Positions 7,968-15,654 of a DNA stretch of 53,381 bases are shown here, piece after piece. Source of the DNA: CAG-841 sp963656825 (GTDB taxonomy: Bacteria; Bacillota; Clostridia; Oscillospirales; CAG-272); NCBI GenBank assembly GCA_963656825.1, contig CAVKJG010000007.1:1-53381 (forward strand). Reading direction: 5' to 3'. The notes beneath the pieces were generated by a model. It saw only the letters and a program-made list of their open reading frames with translations, was not told the origin of the DNA and did not search any database. How positions within the stretch are numbered: the stretch's first letter is position 1; each line of letters opens with the position of its first letter. Position numbers and translations under genes: made by a program.

Positions 7968-10133
7968 CTACTGCATTCGATATGAAATCTCTGTTATGAT
8001 ATCCGTTACAAAGCTTACCATTCTTCTGAGAAGATTGAAGAACAGCATTGCTATAAACATAATGAATACCATTCCGAGTATGGTGCCGAATGTTGCAAGT
8101 ATATTTTTGCCCATTGAGTAGCCGTGAGTCATCATCGTGCCGAAGAAGATAAGAAGTCCTACCCAGATAAAGCCTATCGTGTTTACAAGGGTTATAATAG
8201 ATGCTTCGCCCGAAACCGCAATGTTTGAAAGGAGCGTTGTCGGTATCATTGTAAGCGACAGGGGAAGCAGCGAATACGAGGTCGCTATGAAGATGTCTTT
8301 AAGCGAGCCTTCGCCGTCAAAGAGTGTTGTTACGCACCAGTTTGCAACGCACCACAGCACAAGCGGAACAACTACCGTAGCTATCTGATAAAGCATGCTG
8401 AACGCATTGCCGCTGTATACCGCCGTCGGATTGAAGATGTAAGCCATACCCACACCGTTGTATATTACGGTAACGCAGGCCAGTCCCACATGGAATATCG
8501 CACCGCGGACAGAGCCGCGCTTTTCGTGCTTAAGATCCCAGAATCCGTCAAACGGGTGGAGTATAAGGTGGAATGCAAACAGCACTTCTTCCCAGAAGGT
8601 ACGCTTTTCCGTCTTTGTTATTCCGGCGTCGTTTTTCTTCTTTATCGCGCCGAACGCCTTTGCAAGCAGGAATATCACCACGCCTATGATAAGAAGAACC
8701 ACAAGGAAGTATTTTTCAACCCATTCCTTACGAAGCATCTTGAAGCAGTTTGAATAGTCGTCCGTATCGGTTGCCGCCTTGAAGTAGGTCATAGCCTCCT
8801 TGTACTCGCCCTGAAGGTAAAGGTTCTGACCGATACCCACATAAGCGGAGTCAAAGTTATTGTTTCTCTGGAGGATTTCCTTCCATTTTTCAAGAGCCGT
8901 GTCATAGTCGCGGTTGTTGTTGCTGTATATGGCTTCGTCAATAAGATCGCCGTATTCCGTGCGTTTATAAACGGTAATGGAGTTAAGGCCTGCGTCAAGA
9001 ACATAAAGATCCGAGCCTACATAAACCATAGACGAAGGAGTTTTAAGGTTACCGAGCTGAGTTCCTATATCGCCGAAGGCGTAAAGGAGCTGACCGCGGC
9101 TGTCATATGTGTAAATTTTCGAACGGTCTCTGTCGATTATCGACCAGATACCGTTTGCGCCGAGAGCAACGTCAACTATCTTTGACGGACCCTTTACCGC
9201 CGCCGTAGATCCGGTACTTGAAGAAGACACAAATGCGATTTCGCCCACCGGCATAAAGAATCCGGCTCTTACCATGATATCCTCGCCCGCCGCATTAAGA
9301 CGCTTTACGGTAGCGTAGTCTTCGTTGCCGGCATTTATCGCGTCCTCAAGGGTTGTATCGGAATCGGACGACTGCGTTGCGCCGAACGTCGTTACCCAGA
9401 TGAAGTCCTCGTCGTCTATCGAAATGTTGTTGAATTCTACCGAGTTGTATGTTTCCGTAACGGAGTTCGGGAAAATCATTCTTCTGATTCGTACCGAAAG
9501 CGGAACCGCTGCCTTCTGTACGCCCACGAAGCCCTGGAAGGTTCCGTCCGCGTTGATGGCGAAAATACCGCTGTACGTTGATTTTGAAACGATATACATT
9601 CTGCCCGAAGTATCTACCGCCATCGCAACGGGACGGAAAAGCGTATCCGAACCCATAACGTCCGCTTCGGGAGCGTATATGATGTGGTCGAAGTTTCCTT
9701 CAAGGTCGAACACCACTATTCTTGCGTTTTTCGTATCGCAGACGTAGATGTTCTTTTTGTTTACGAACACGCCCTCGCAGCCGGAAAGCTTATCGGGAAC
9801 GCCGTGCTCGTTTACAAAGTCGGTTATTTCGGTGATGTATTGAGCGTCACTGTCCAGAATAACCACCCTGTTGTTTCCCTTGTCGGCAATGAAAAGTCTG
9901 CCGTCTGGAGCTGCAAAAAGGTCTGTCGCGCCGTTAAGCGCCGTTTCCATATTCATAGCGTAGTTGTCTATCACTCTGTCCGGAACGTATGCCGCCGGAG
10001 ATTCGACAGCGACCGCGTCCATCGTGTAGGTGTAGGTTTTGTACGGCGTAGCCGCAGCCGACACCGACACAACAGAAGACACAAGCATTGCCATAACGAA
10101 CACGAGGGATAAAATTCTTATGATTTTCTTCAT
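7968..10133 (-). CDS. Exported NHL-propeller / TPR / YIP1 membrane fusion protein
   Basis: This 721-residue protein has four visible parts. A signal peptide (1-27) is followed by a beta-propeller with NHL-like strands (for example GRLFIADKGNNRVVILD near 80, and similar repeats to about 400). Next is one TPR-like helical pair (about 410-455, NNFDSAYVGIGQNLYLQGEY). A single membrane helix (about 475-495) leads to a five-helix YIP1-type membrane domain (about 530-715). The propeller and TPR should lie outside the cell, joined to the membrane core. It lies between the two permease pairs, with GAGAGGA upstream of the ATG. It may be a receptor or an assembly platform for the importer; the biochemical role is unknown. 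Confidence 0.75.
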   Translation of the reverse strand: MKKIIRILSLVFVMAMLVSSVVSVSAAATPYKTYTYTMDAVAVESPAAYVPDRVIDNYAMNMETALNGATDLFAAPDGRLFIADKGNNRVVILDSDAQYITEITDFVNEHGVPDKLSGCEGVFVNKKNIYVCDTKNARIVVFDLEGNFDHIIYAPEADVMGSDTLFRPVAMAVDTSGRMYIVSKSTYSGIFAINADGTFQGFVGVQKAAVPLSVRIRRMIFPNSVTETYNSVEFNNISIDDEDFIWVTTFGATQSSDSDTTLEDAINAGNEDYATVKRLNAAGEDIMVRAGFFMPVGEIAFVSSSSTGSTAAVKGPSKIVDVALGANGIWSIIDRDRSKIYTYDSRGQLLYAFGDIGTQLGNLKTPSSMVYVGSDLYVLDAGLNSITVYKRTEYGDLIDEAIYSNNNRDYDTALEKWKEILQRNNNFDSAYVGIGQNLYLQGEYKEAMTYFKAATDTDDYSNCFKMLRKEWVEKYFLVVLLIIGVVIFLLAKAFGAIKKKNDAGITKTEKRTFWEEVLFAFHLILHPFDGFWDLKHEKRGSVRGAIFHVGLACVTVIYNGVGMAYIFNPTAVYSGNAFSMLYQIATVVVPLVLWCVANWCVTTLFDGEGSLKDIFIATSYSLLPLSLTMIPTTLLSNIAVSGEASIITLVNTIGFIWVGLLIFFGTMMTHGYSMGKNILATFGTILGMVFIMFIAMLFFNLLRRMVSFVTDIITEISYRMQ

Positions 10134-10154
10134 TATATATATCCTCTCTTTCGT

Positions 10155-11027
10155 TTAGTCTTTCATGCCTGCGGTCGACATCGTTTCAACGATCTGACTC
10201 TGGCTGAATACGAATACCATGATAGGAACAAGCATCATTACAACGGTTGCGGCACAGCCTACGCCGGCACGCGCAACACCGCCCGATACTATCTGCTGTA
10301 CTGCGTAGTTGAAGGTTTTGAGCTGTTCGCTCATGATGTATGTTGACGAACCCATGTTCCACAGATCCTTGAACGAGTACACTATAAGCGTCAGCCAGCC
10401 GGGCTTAACCATCGGCATGGCGATCGTCCAGTAAGTGCGAAGCTCCGAGGAGCCGTCGAGTCGCGCCGATTCAAGCACGGCGTCGGAAATACCGCCCTCC
10501 ATGAACTGCTTCATAAGGAACATTCCGAGCGTGGAGCCCCATGCGGGAATGATTACCGCAAGGTATGTGTCAACCCAGCCGAGTCGGCTCATCGTGATGT
10601 AGTTTACCACGCTTGCGACTGTCGGGTGGAACATAAGCGAAAGTCTTACAAGGCGGAACAGCGTCGTTCTGCCGGGGAACTTTATTTTGGATACAACGTA
10701 TGCCGCAAGCGAACCGCAGAAAAGGTTTCCGAACGTTCCGGCTACGGAAATAAGTATCGTGTTGAAGATGTATCTTGAAAAAGGCACCCATGAGTTTGAC
10801 ATCGCCTTGAACATATCCGTGAAGTTTGTAAGCGTGGGCTTTACAACGTAAAACTTCGGAGGATATGTCCAGAGCTCATCCATAGGCTTAAGGGACTGAA
10901 TGACAACGTAATACATCGGTATGAACATAAACAGTCCGAATATAATGAGGAAGATGCTTATACCGACGTCGCCTCCTGCCGAACGGCTGAGGACAACTTT
11001 ATGGTTTCTTGTTCTTAGCTTTGCCAT
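10155..11027 (-). CDS. Carbohydrate ABC transporter permease, MalG type (pair 1)
   Basis: A 290-residue inner-membrane permease with six predicted helices. Its EAA loop reads SARLDGSSELRTYWTIAMPM (around residue 190), the ATPase docking site. It is of the lean MalG/LplC type, unlike the longer pair 2 homologue at the end of the operon, so the two pairs are not recent copies of each other. It starts one base after the stop of the MalF-type gene, with only a weak purine-rich site upstream (GTGGGG), which suggests translational coupling. The substrate is unknown; the giant solute-binding protein upstream makes an oligosaccharide the best guess. Confidence 0.85.
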   Translation of the reverse strand: MAKLRTRNHKVVLSRSAGGDVGISIFLIIFGLFMFIPMYYVVIQSLKPMDELWTYPPKFYVVKPTLTNFTDMFKAMSNSWVPFSRYIFNTILISVAGTFGNLFCGSLAAYVVSKIKFPGRTTLFRLVRLSLMFHPTVASVVNYITMSRLGWVDTYLAVIIPAWGSTLGMFLMKQFMEGGISDAVLESARLDGSSELRTYWTIAMPMVKPGWLTLIVYSFKDLWNMGSSTYIMSEQLKTFNYAVQQIVSGGVARAGVGCAATVVMMLVPIMVFVFSQSQIVETMSTAGMKD

Positions 11028-11028
11028 A

Positions 11029-11991
11029 TCACTGCCCCACTTTCGAGAGTACTTTGTTTACAAGGAGGTTACATCCTATCATTATTATAAACAGTATGGT
11101 CGCTATTGCGGAGGCGTAACCGACCTCATACCGCTGACCGCCGTAGTCCTGAAGGTGATGAACTATCGTCCATGCGCAGTAGTTTACGCTGGGGAAGCCG
11201 GCAAGCGCCGTAACTATATCACCGAATCCGAAGGACTGCGTTATCGACATTACCGCGCCGAACAGAAGCTGCTGCTTCATATTCGGGAGCGTAATGTACC
11301 AGAATTCCTGCCAACGGTTTTTAACGCCGTCAACCGCGCCGGCTTCGTACTGAGCCTTGTCTATCGTCTGAAGACCGCCGATAAATGCAAGGAACGCCGT
11401 GCCGAGCGAGGTCCACAACGCAACGACTATACAAAGCGGCATAACGTATTTTTCGTTCTGGAAGAACTGAATAGGTGTCGTTTCGATGCCGTAACGAAGA
11501 AGCAGGTAGTTGACATAACCGTAGGAGTCGCCGTCGAATGCAACCTTCCATATAAGGTATACACCGCCGGAGATGGAGGGCGCGTAGAAGATAAGGGTTA
11601 CAACCGCTCTTACCTTCGGGGGCAGCTCGTTTATGAACCACGCCGTAATAAGCGACAGGAAGTATGAAACAGGTCCTGTGATTATAGCGAATATAAGCGT
11701 GTTCTGAATAGCTTCGAGGAATATATCGTCGTCAAAAAGCAGACGAAGATAGTTCTCGATAAAGACGAATTTCGCGTCTTCAATAAGGTTGAACACCGTA
11801 AAGCTGTAATATATCGAAAGGACAACAGGTCCGACCGTGAACGTAAAGAATATAAGGAAGTAAGGCAGCGCCATGATATAAGCGTGATAGTTGCGCTTCA
11901 TTTCTTTCCATGTCCACTGCAATTTCGTCATATCCTTACGAGATACGGGTCTGCGCACAGCATTTACGGGTGTTTTGGAATTGTCAGACAT
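11029..11991 (-). CDS. Sugar ABC transporter permease, MalF type (pair 1)
   Basis: A 320-residue permease with six predicted helices and the EAA loop AGAVDGVKNRWQEFWYITLP (around residue 220). The ATG at 11991 is preferred because AAGGAG lies about 11 bases upstream. A TTG at 12042 in the same frame would add 17 hydrophilic residues and overlap the solute-binding protein stop, but has no clear binding site. It pairs with the MalG-type gene that follows. The order binding protein - MalF - MalG is the standard one for CUT1 carbohydrate importers. Confidence 0.85.
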   Translation of the reverse strand: MSDNSKTPVNAVRRPVSRKDMTKLQWTWKEMKRNYHAYIMALPYFLIFFTFTVGPVVLSIYYSFTVFNLIEDAKFVFIENYLRLLFDDDIFLEAIQNTLIFAIITGPVSYFLSLITAWFINELPPKVRAVVTLIFYAPSISGGVYLIWKVAFDGDSYGYVNYLLLRYGIETTPIQFFQNEKYVMPLCIVVALWTSLGTAFLAFIGGLQTIDKAQYEAGAVDGVKNRWQEFWYITLPNMKQQLLFGAVMSITQSFGFGDIVTALAGFPSVNYCAWTIVHHLQDYGGQRYEVGYASAIATILFIIMIGCNLLVNKVLSKVGQ

Positions 11992-12038
11992 ATTCCGGGT
12001 TTCTCCTTTTCTTGTAGTTTGGATTTGACGTTTTGTAC

Positions 12039-15000
12039 TCAATCATCTTTTCCGTCGTCATCGGATGATTTTGCGGGAATGTAGAACTGTCTTGAAAGCT
12101 CTTCTCTCTTTCTGTCCATTTCGCTGTTTATCGTGTTGATATAGCTCATAATGGATTCTGCGGGATCCGCGTCGTTGTTGTAAACGGCAAGGAATGCAAA
12201 GCCCACATAACGCGAGATTATATAGCTTCCGGGCATTTCGTTCACGCAGTAAAGATTGGGGATAATGCGTTTAAGCTCTTTTATTTCGGATGATGTCCAC
12301 GACATCTGGTCAAAGGCGTTTACGTTCGCCGTGGCATATTTGCCTGCGGGACCGAGCAGCGCAATGAGCTCGTTTGCGTAACGGCTCTGAATGTTGTCTC
12401 TCATCCACCATTCCATAAAGCAGAAGCCTGCCTCGTCCGTGCCGCGCTCCTTTGCGTCCTTCATAAGCACCATCGCGCTTACCGAAGAAGGTGTGGCGTG
12501 ATTTACCGTTCCGTCGGCGCGTTCAACGCCGGGAAGAAGCGTGAAGCCCCAGAGCCCTTTAAGCTCCGTAGCGTATATCGTGAACTGGTTGTAGAATGAA
12601 ATATAGTCCGCTATAAGCACCGGCATTTCACCCGTGCGGAAACGGTTTGCCGCGTCGTACGTTATCGGGAAGCGGTACTGCGTGTAGAATTTACACATCT
12701 GGTCGAATGCCTTCAGCGATTCGTCCGTTCCGAAAGATATCGAACGTCCGCCATCGGTATAAAGCGATCCGCCATTCTGATACATGAACATATAGAACGT
12801 TGTCGTTGCCGAGCCGGAGGTTCCCATTCCGACCATGTAGTTTTTTGACTGAAGCTTCGGAACCATGGACTTGAATTCCGTCCACGTCTGAGGTATCGAA
12901 ACTCCGAGCTCCGCAAGAATATCCTTGCGGTAGAACATTACGTTGAAGGACTGCGCCTGCGGTATACCGTAAACCGCCACCTGACCGTCCGTTGAGTCAA
13001 GCGCTACGGTGAGAGGCGTCATCGACGCTTCGCTGAAGCGTGATTTCAGCTCCTCGAAGCCGTCGTACTGGCTTACGTCAAGAAGCGCGCCTCGGACGGC
13101 ATAGTCGATAACCGTCGTCTGACCCTCGCCCATCATAACGTCGGGGCCGACGCCCGCCAGCGTTGCCGGAAGAAGCGTTCCGCCTGCAACGAGCTTGAGG
13201 TTTACGGATATATAAGGGTAACTGTTTCCGAAGTCCTCGTCTATAAGGTCGCGGATTATCTGCGCGTATTCGCGCGAAACCGTCGTCCATACGCTTACCG
13301 ATACAACGTCGTGACCCTCCGACGAAGAAGCAAACGAATAACCGTTGTATATGAAGCTGTAAACGAAAGCCTTGATTTCAAAAGCAAATTCCTGGAAGAA
13401 GTTTCCGTTTGCCTTCGGAAGCTTATCCTCGGCAGGCTGAATGACAAAGTAGTCTATCGTGAGGGACTGCTCCGTTATGTTGTTGAGCCATGTACCGAGA
13501 GAGCCTATATTGTTTTTGAGCGCCGTGAAGTTCTTTGCTATCTGACCTTCACTGTCGCGGTTCATTTTTTCAAGTATCTGGGCAACGTTGAGAAGCGTTG
13601 CGGAGTTTGAGCTTGCCTTGTCCTTGTTTATCTTCTTGAACTCTTCGGAAAGAGCCGTAAGTCTTTCGGCAAGCGTTTTCATCTCGGCTATCTCATCGGG
13701 GATACGGTTGTAGAAGCTGTAATCCATGTAAGAGTCGGGGCTGGTGCCCGTTATCTGAAGTATTTTGAGATAGATTGCGTTTATTCTCGTAAGGCAATCG
13801 CTTACTTCCGAATAAATTTCGCCGAAGTGTCCGAGGGTAACCTCAAGCGAGAAGGTATGCTCGCCTTCGGAAAGATATATCTGGAATTCGTTTGTTCCGT
13901 CCGAAAGAGGACTTATCTGCCAGTTTTTATCGTAATTGAATTCAAGGTTGTTGGCTTCCTCAAACGGAATTTCTCCGTCCACTCTCAGTCTTCTCGAAAC
14001 GAAAAGACCTGCAACCGCGTTCTGAAGGAATCTCGGGTTTATGGTGTACATTCCCGCCTTGCCTTCTTCAACGGTGAACGTCCACTCAAACCACTGACCT
14101 ACCGAGCCCCAGTTGGAGCTGCCTATCGTGTTAAGACGCTGATAGCATGCGTGCTGAGGGCTTGTTATGGACGATGTGGAGTCGCTTATCGCGTAGAGGG
14201 TGCTGTCCGATGTGGAGCTGTAATGCTCCGCTTCGATGTATATCGTTGAGCCTGCGGGCGCGGCAGTGTAGCCTTTTGCCTTGCACTGCGCAAGATAATC
14301 GGCGTAGCTTATCTGAACCTCTCTCTTGCGGAGGGTTACCGTGCTGAGCGCAAGCGGTTCTTTCTGCGATTCGAGCGTTATCGTGTTTTCACCTTTTTCA
14401 AGGTAAAAATAGAAGTCGCCGTTGTAATAACCCGTAGGGTCAGTCACCGAGTAAGTAAGCCACTTGGGAGAATCCGTCTTTGTGGGGCGTTTCTCGTTGT
14501 GGTTGCCGTCCTCTTCAAAGTAGATCGTTCCGTCTTCGTTGCGAAGATAAGCGTCCGTCCATACCTTTGAAAAGACGAGGTTTCTCACTTCGTTTATCGG
14601 AACCTTGCCGTTTATGCGGAGAGTACGCTCAATGCTTGTAGCCTTGGCGCTTGTCGGATAGTATCCGAACTCTATGGCATAAAGTCCCGTTTCGGGAACG
14701 TCGAACGTCCATGTTACAGAGCCGGACTCCGTCGTCTGCAGCACGTTCTTTTCGCCGTCAAGCTCGTCTATTACGCCGAACTCCGTCGTGCCGCTGTCGT
14801 TTGTTCCCGTCTGATGATCCGTGTACTCTGATGCACGTACCGTTATCGGATCGCCGTCATAAAACGGCGCCGACGCGTACTTTTCTCTGTACTCGGCCCA
14901 TTTGATGTCGCTCAGTATTTCAAGAGTTTCCTTTACGTAGTCCTCGCCGTCATCAGACGCGGAAGCTGTCGGCTCTGCGGCAAAAACCACCGTAGCCGCC

Positions 15001-15062
15001 GATAAAAGAATAAACATTGAAACAACCGCCGCGACAATTCTTGTAAAGAATTTCTTTCTCAC
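12039..15062 (-). CDS. Giant extracellular solute-binding protein fused to two binding modules
   Basis: A 1007-residue protein, more than twice the usual 400-450 of CUT1 solute-binding proteins. A signal peptide (1-29, cleavage after VVFA) is of the ordinary secreted type; no lipobox Cys is present. Two beta-rich modules follow (about 50-245 and 270-430). They share the pattern ITVRASEY / IYIEAEHY at the start and RTLRINGKVP / RRLRVDGEIP in the middle, so they look like an internal duplication of a CBM6/35-like jelly roll. A helical linker (about 430-580) leads to the periplasmic-binding fold (about 595-960, with AGVGPDVMMGEG and GIPQAQSFNVMFYRKDIL). It is the first gene of the operon. Ligand unknown. 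Confidence 0.8.
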   Translation of the reverse strand: MRKKFFTRIVAAVVSMFILLSAATVVFAAEPTASASDDGEDYVKETLEILSDIKWAEYREKYASAPFYDGDPITVRASEYTDHQTGTNDSGTTEFGVIDELDGEKNVLQTTESGSVTWTFDVPETGLYAIEFGYYPTSAKATSIERTLRINGKVPINEVRNLVFSKVWTDAYLRNEDGTIYFEEDGNHNEKRPTKTDSPKWLTYSVTDPTGYYNGDFYFYLEKGENTITLESQKEPLALSTVTLRKREVQISYADYLAQCKAKGYTAAPAGSTIYIEAEHYSSTSDSTLYAISDSTSSITSPQHACYQRLNTIGSSNWGSVGQWFEWTFTVEEGKAGMYTINPRFLQNAVAGLFVSRRLRVDGEIPFEEANNLEFNYDKNWQISPLSDGTNEFQIYLSEGEHTFSLEVTLGHFGEIYSEVSDCLTRINAIYLKILQITGTSPDSYMDYSFYNRIPDEIAEMKTLAERLTALSEEFKKINKDKASSNSATLLNVAQILEKMNRDSEGQIAKNFTALKNNIGSLGTWLNNITEQSLTIDYFVIQPAEDKLPKANGNFFQEFAFEIKAFVYSFIYNGYSFASSSEGHDVVSVSVWTTVSREYAQIIRDLIDEDFGNSYPYISVNLKLVAGGTLLPATLAGVGPDVMMGEGQTTVIDYAVRGALLDVSQYDGFEELKSRFSEASMTPLTVALDSTDGQVAVYGIPQAQSFNVMFYRKDILAELGVSIPQTWTEFKSMVPKLQSKNYMVGMGTSGSATTTFYMFMYQNGGSLYTDGGRSISFGTDESLKAFDQMCKFYTQYRFPITYDAANRFRTGEMPVLIADYISFYNQFTIYATELKGLWGFTLLPGVERADGTVNHATPSSVSAMVLMKDAKERGTDEAGFCFMEWWMRDNIQSRYANELIALLGPAGKYATANVNAFDQMSWTSSEIKELKRIIPNLYCVNEMPGSYIISRYVGFAFLAVYNNDADPAESIMSYINTINSEMDRKREELSRQFYIPAKSSDDDGKDD

Positions 15063-15095
15063 TTGAATTTCCTCCTGCGGATTAAAAAATGCAAA

Positions 15096-15132
15096 CCGTC
15101 CCTGCGGCCGCCTGCTTCACGGCGCGGGACGG
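15096..15132 (-). promoter_or_regulatory. GC-rich leader hairpin, possible attenuator of the uptake operon
   Basis: In the minus-strand transcript, CCGTCCC (15132-15126) pairs with GGGACGG (15102-15096). An inner stem (CGGCGC region 15120-15125 with GCG/CCG at 15104-15110) extends it. It is followed by TTTGCATTTTTT before the ribosome binding site of the solute-binding protein. This looks like an intrinsic terminator between promoter and first gene. The U-run is interrupted by GCA, so it may be leaky or regulated. Confidence 0.5.
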
Positions 15133-15149
15133 AAAATTTTTATACACAA

Positions 15150-15186
15150 ATAGTATCATATATATTCATATAAAGTCAATTGTCAA
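15150..15186 (-). promoter_or_regulatory. Promoter of the seven-gene uptake operon
   Basis: On the minus strand TTGACT (15179-15174) and TACTAT (15155-15150, preceded by TGA as an extended -10) are 18 bases apart. An overlapping perfect TTGACA at 15186-15181 gives a second possible -35 for the AT-rich stretch downstream. The start point would lie near 15143, leaving about 80 bases of leader that contain the hairpin. Confidence 0.6.
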
Positions 15187-15210
15187 ATTTCGCGCGCAGC
15201 GCGATATTTT

Positions 15211-15291
15211 TCAGATTTTACGTTTGTTTTTTCCCGTTTTTGTGCAATTTTTGCAGACGTTGCAGTCATCCTTGCGGCAAGGCATATACAT
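15211..15291 (-). CDS. Possible 26-residue Cys-rich micro-protein
   Basis: On the minus strand an ATG at 15291 preceded by GGAG (5-base spacing) opens a 26-codon frame ending in TGA. The product has four Cys in the pattern C-X4-C-X2-C-X2-C within residues 5-16 (core CRKDDCNVCKNC), followed by a basic tail. Such spacing could bind zinc or an iron-sulfur cluster. Against it: the frame is very short, has no recognised family, and the region also contains three small inverted repeats that could mean a structured RNA instead. There is a TATAAT about 125 bases upstream but no good -35. Confidence 0.3.
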   Translation of the reverse strand: MYMPCRKDDCNVCKNCTKTGKNKRKI

Positions 15292-15449
15292 GCCGCTCCG
15301 GCGTCCGCCCGATGCGTCAAAGATACCGTATATATAAGTAAATACACATTACGAAAAAATGCCGTAGTTATCTGTATTTTTTGAATTTTCCCTACTGCGG
15401 ACGGACGCGCGGTAAATTATATTTAACACGTTTTTCAGCCGGATAAAAT

Positions 15450-15503
15450 AAAAAAGTCACACGCCGTTTGTGCGTAATTCACAAAATCGGATGGACTTTT
15501 TTT
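15450..15503 (-). terminator. Possible terminator of the rnhA-nifS-nifU-mnmA transcript
   Basis: In minus-strand sense, AAAAAAAGTC (15503-15494) pairs with GACTTTTTT (15458-15450). An inner stem TTTGTG/CACAAA (within 15466-15486) lies between them. The ending T-run fits intrinsic termination about 150 bases after mnmA. The stem is interrupted, so confidence is modest. Confidence 0.4.
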
Positions 15504-15533
15504 ACCTTTTGTCACAATTGACAAATTTCCTTG

Positions 15534-15570
15534 CGACAAATATCGCATTTGTCGGTTTTTTATTTATTTT
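15534..15570 (+). terminator. Isolated plus-strand terminator
   Basis: The stem CGACAAAT/ATTTGTCG (15534-15541 with 15547-15554) has the loop ATCGC and is followed by GGTTTTTTATTTATTTTT. The U-run is on the plus strand only, yet no plus-strand gene lies upstream for more than 12 kb. It may end a small RNA, or guard mnmA from antisense reading. Confidence 0.55.
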
Positions 15571-15654
15571 TCTAATATTTTCAGTCTATATGACGTTGTT
15601 TTATTAGAAAATCGCTTGTTTTCCATTCTGAGCCAACGTGCCGCGCTTATTGCG

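Larger units (their letters stand above)
15063..15654. other. 592-bp intergenic region between the uptake operon and mnmA
   Basis: AT-rich and without a long gene on either strand. On the minus strand it holds, in the direction of transcription, a candidate mnmA terminator (15450-15503), a TATAAT-like site (15417-15422), a 26-codon Cys-rich ORF (15211-15291), a promoter (15150-15186) and a leader hairpin (15096-15132). On the plus strand there is an isolated terminator at 15534-15570. Three small adjoining inverted repeats lie at 15270-15302, within and next to the micro-ORF. Confidence 0.7.

Noticed and set aside
12885..13290. Short frames inside the solute-binding protein as separate genes
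   Set aside because: All are out-of-frame shadows of a continuous 1007-codon reading frame.
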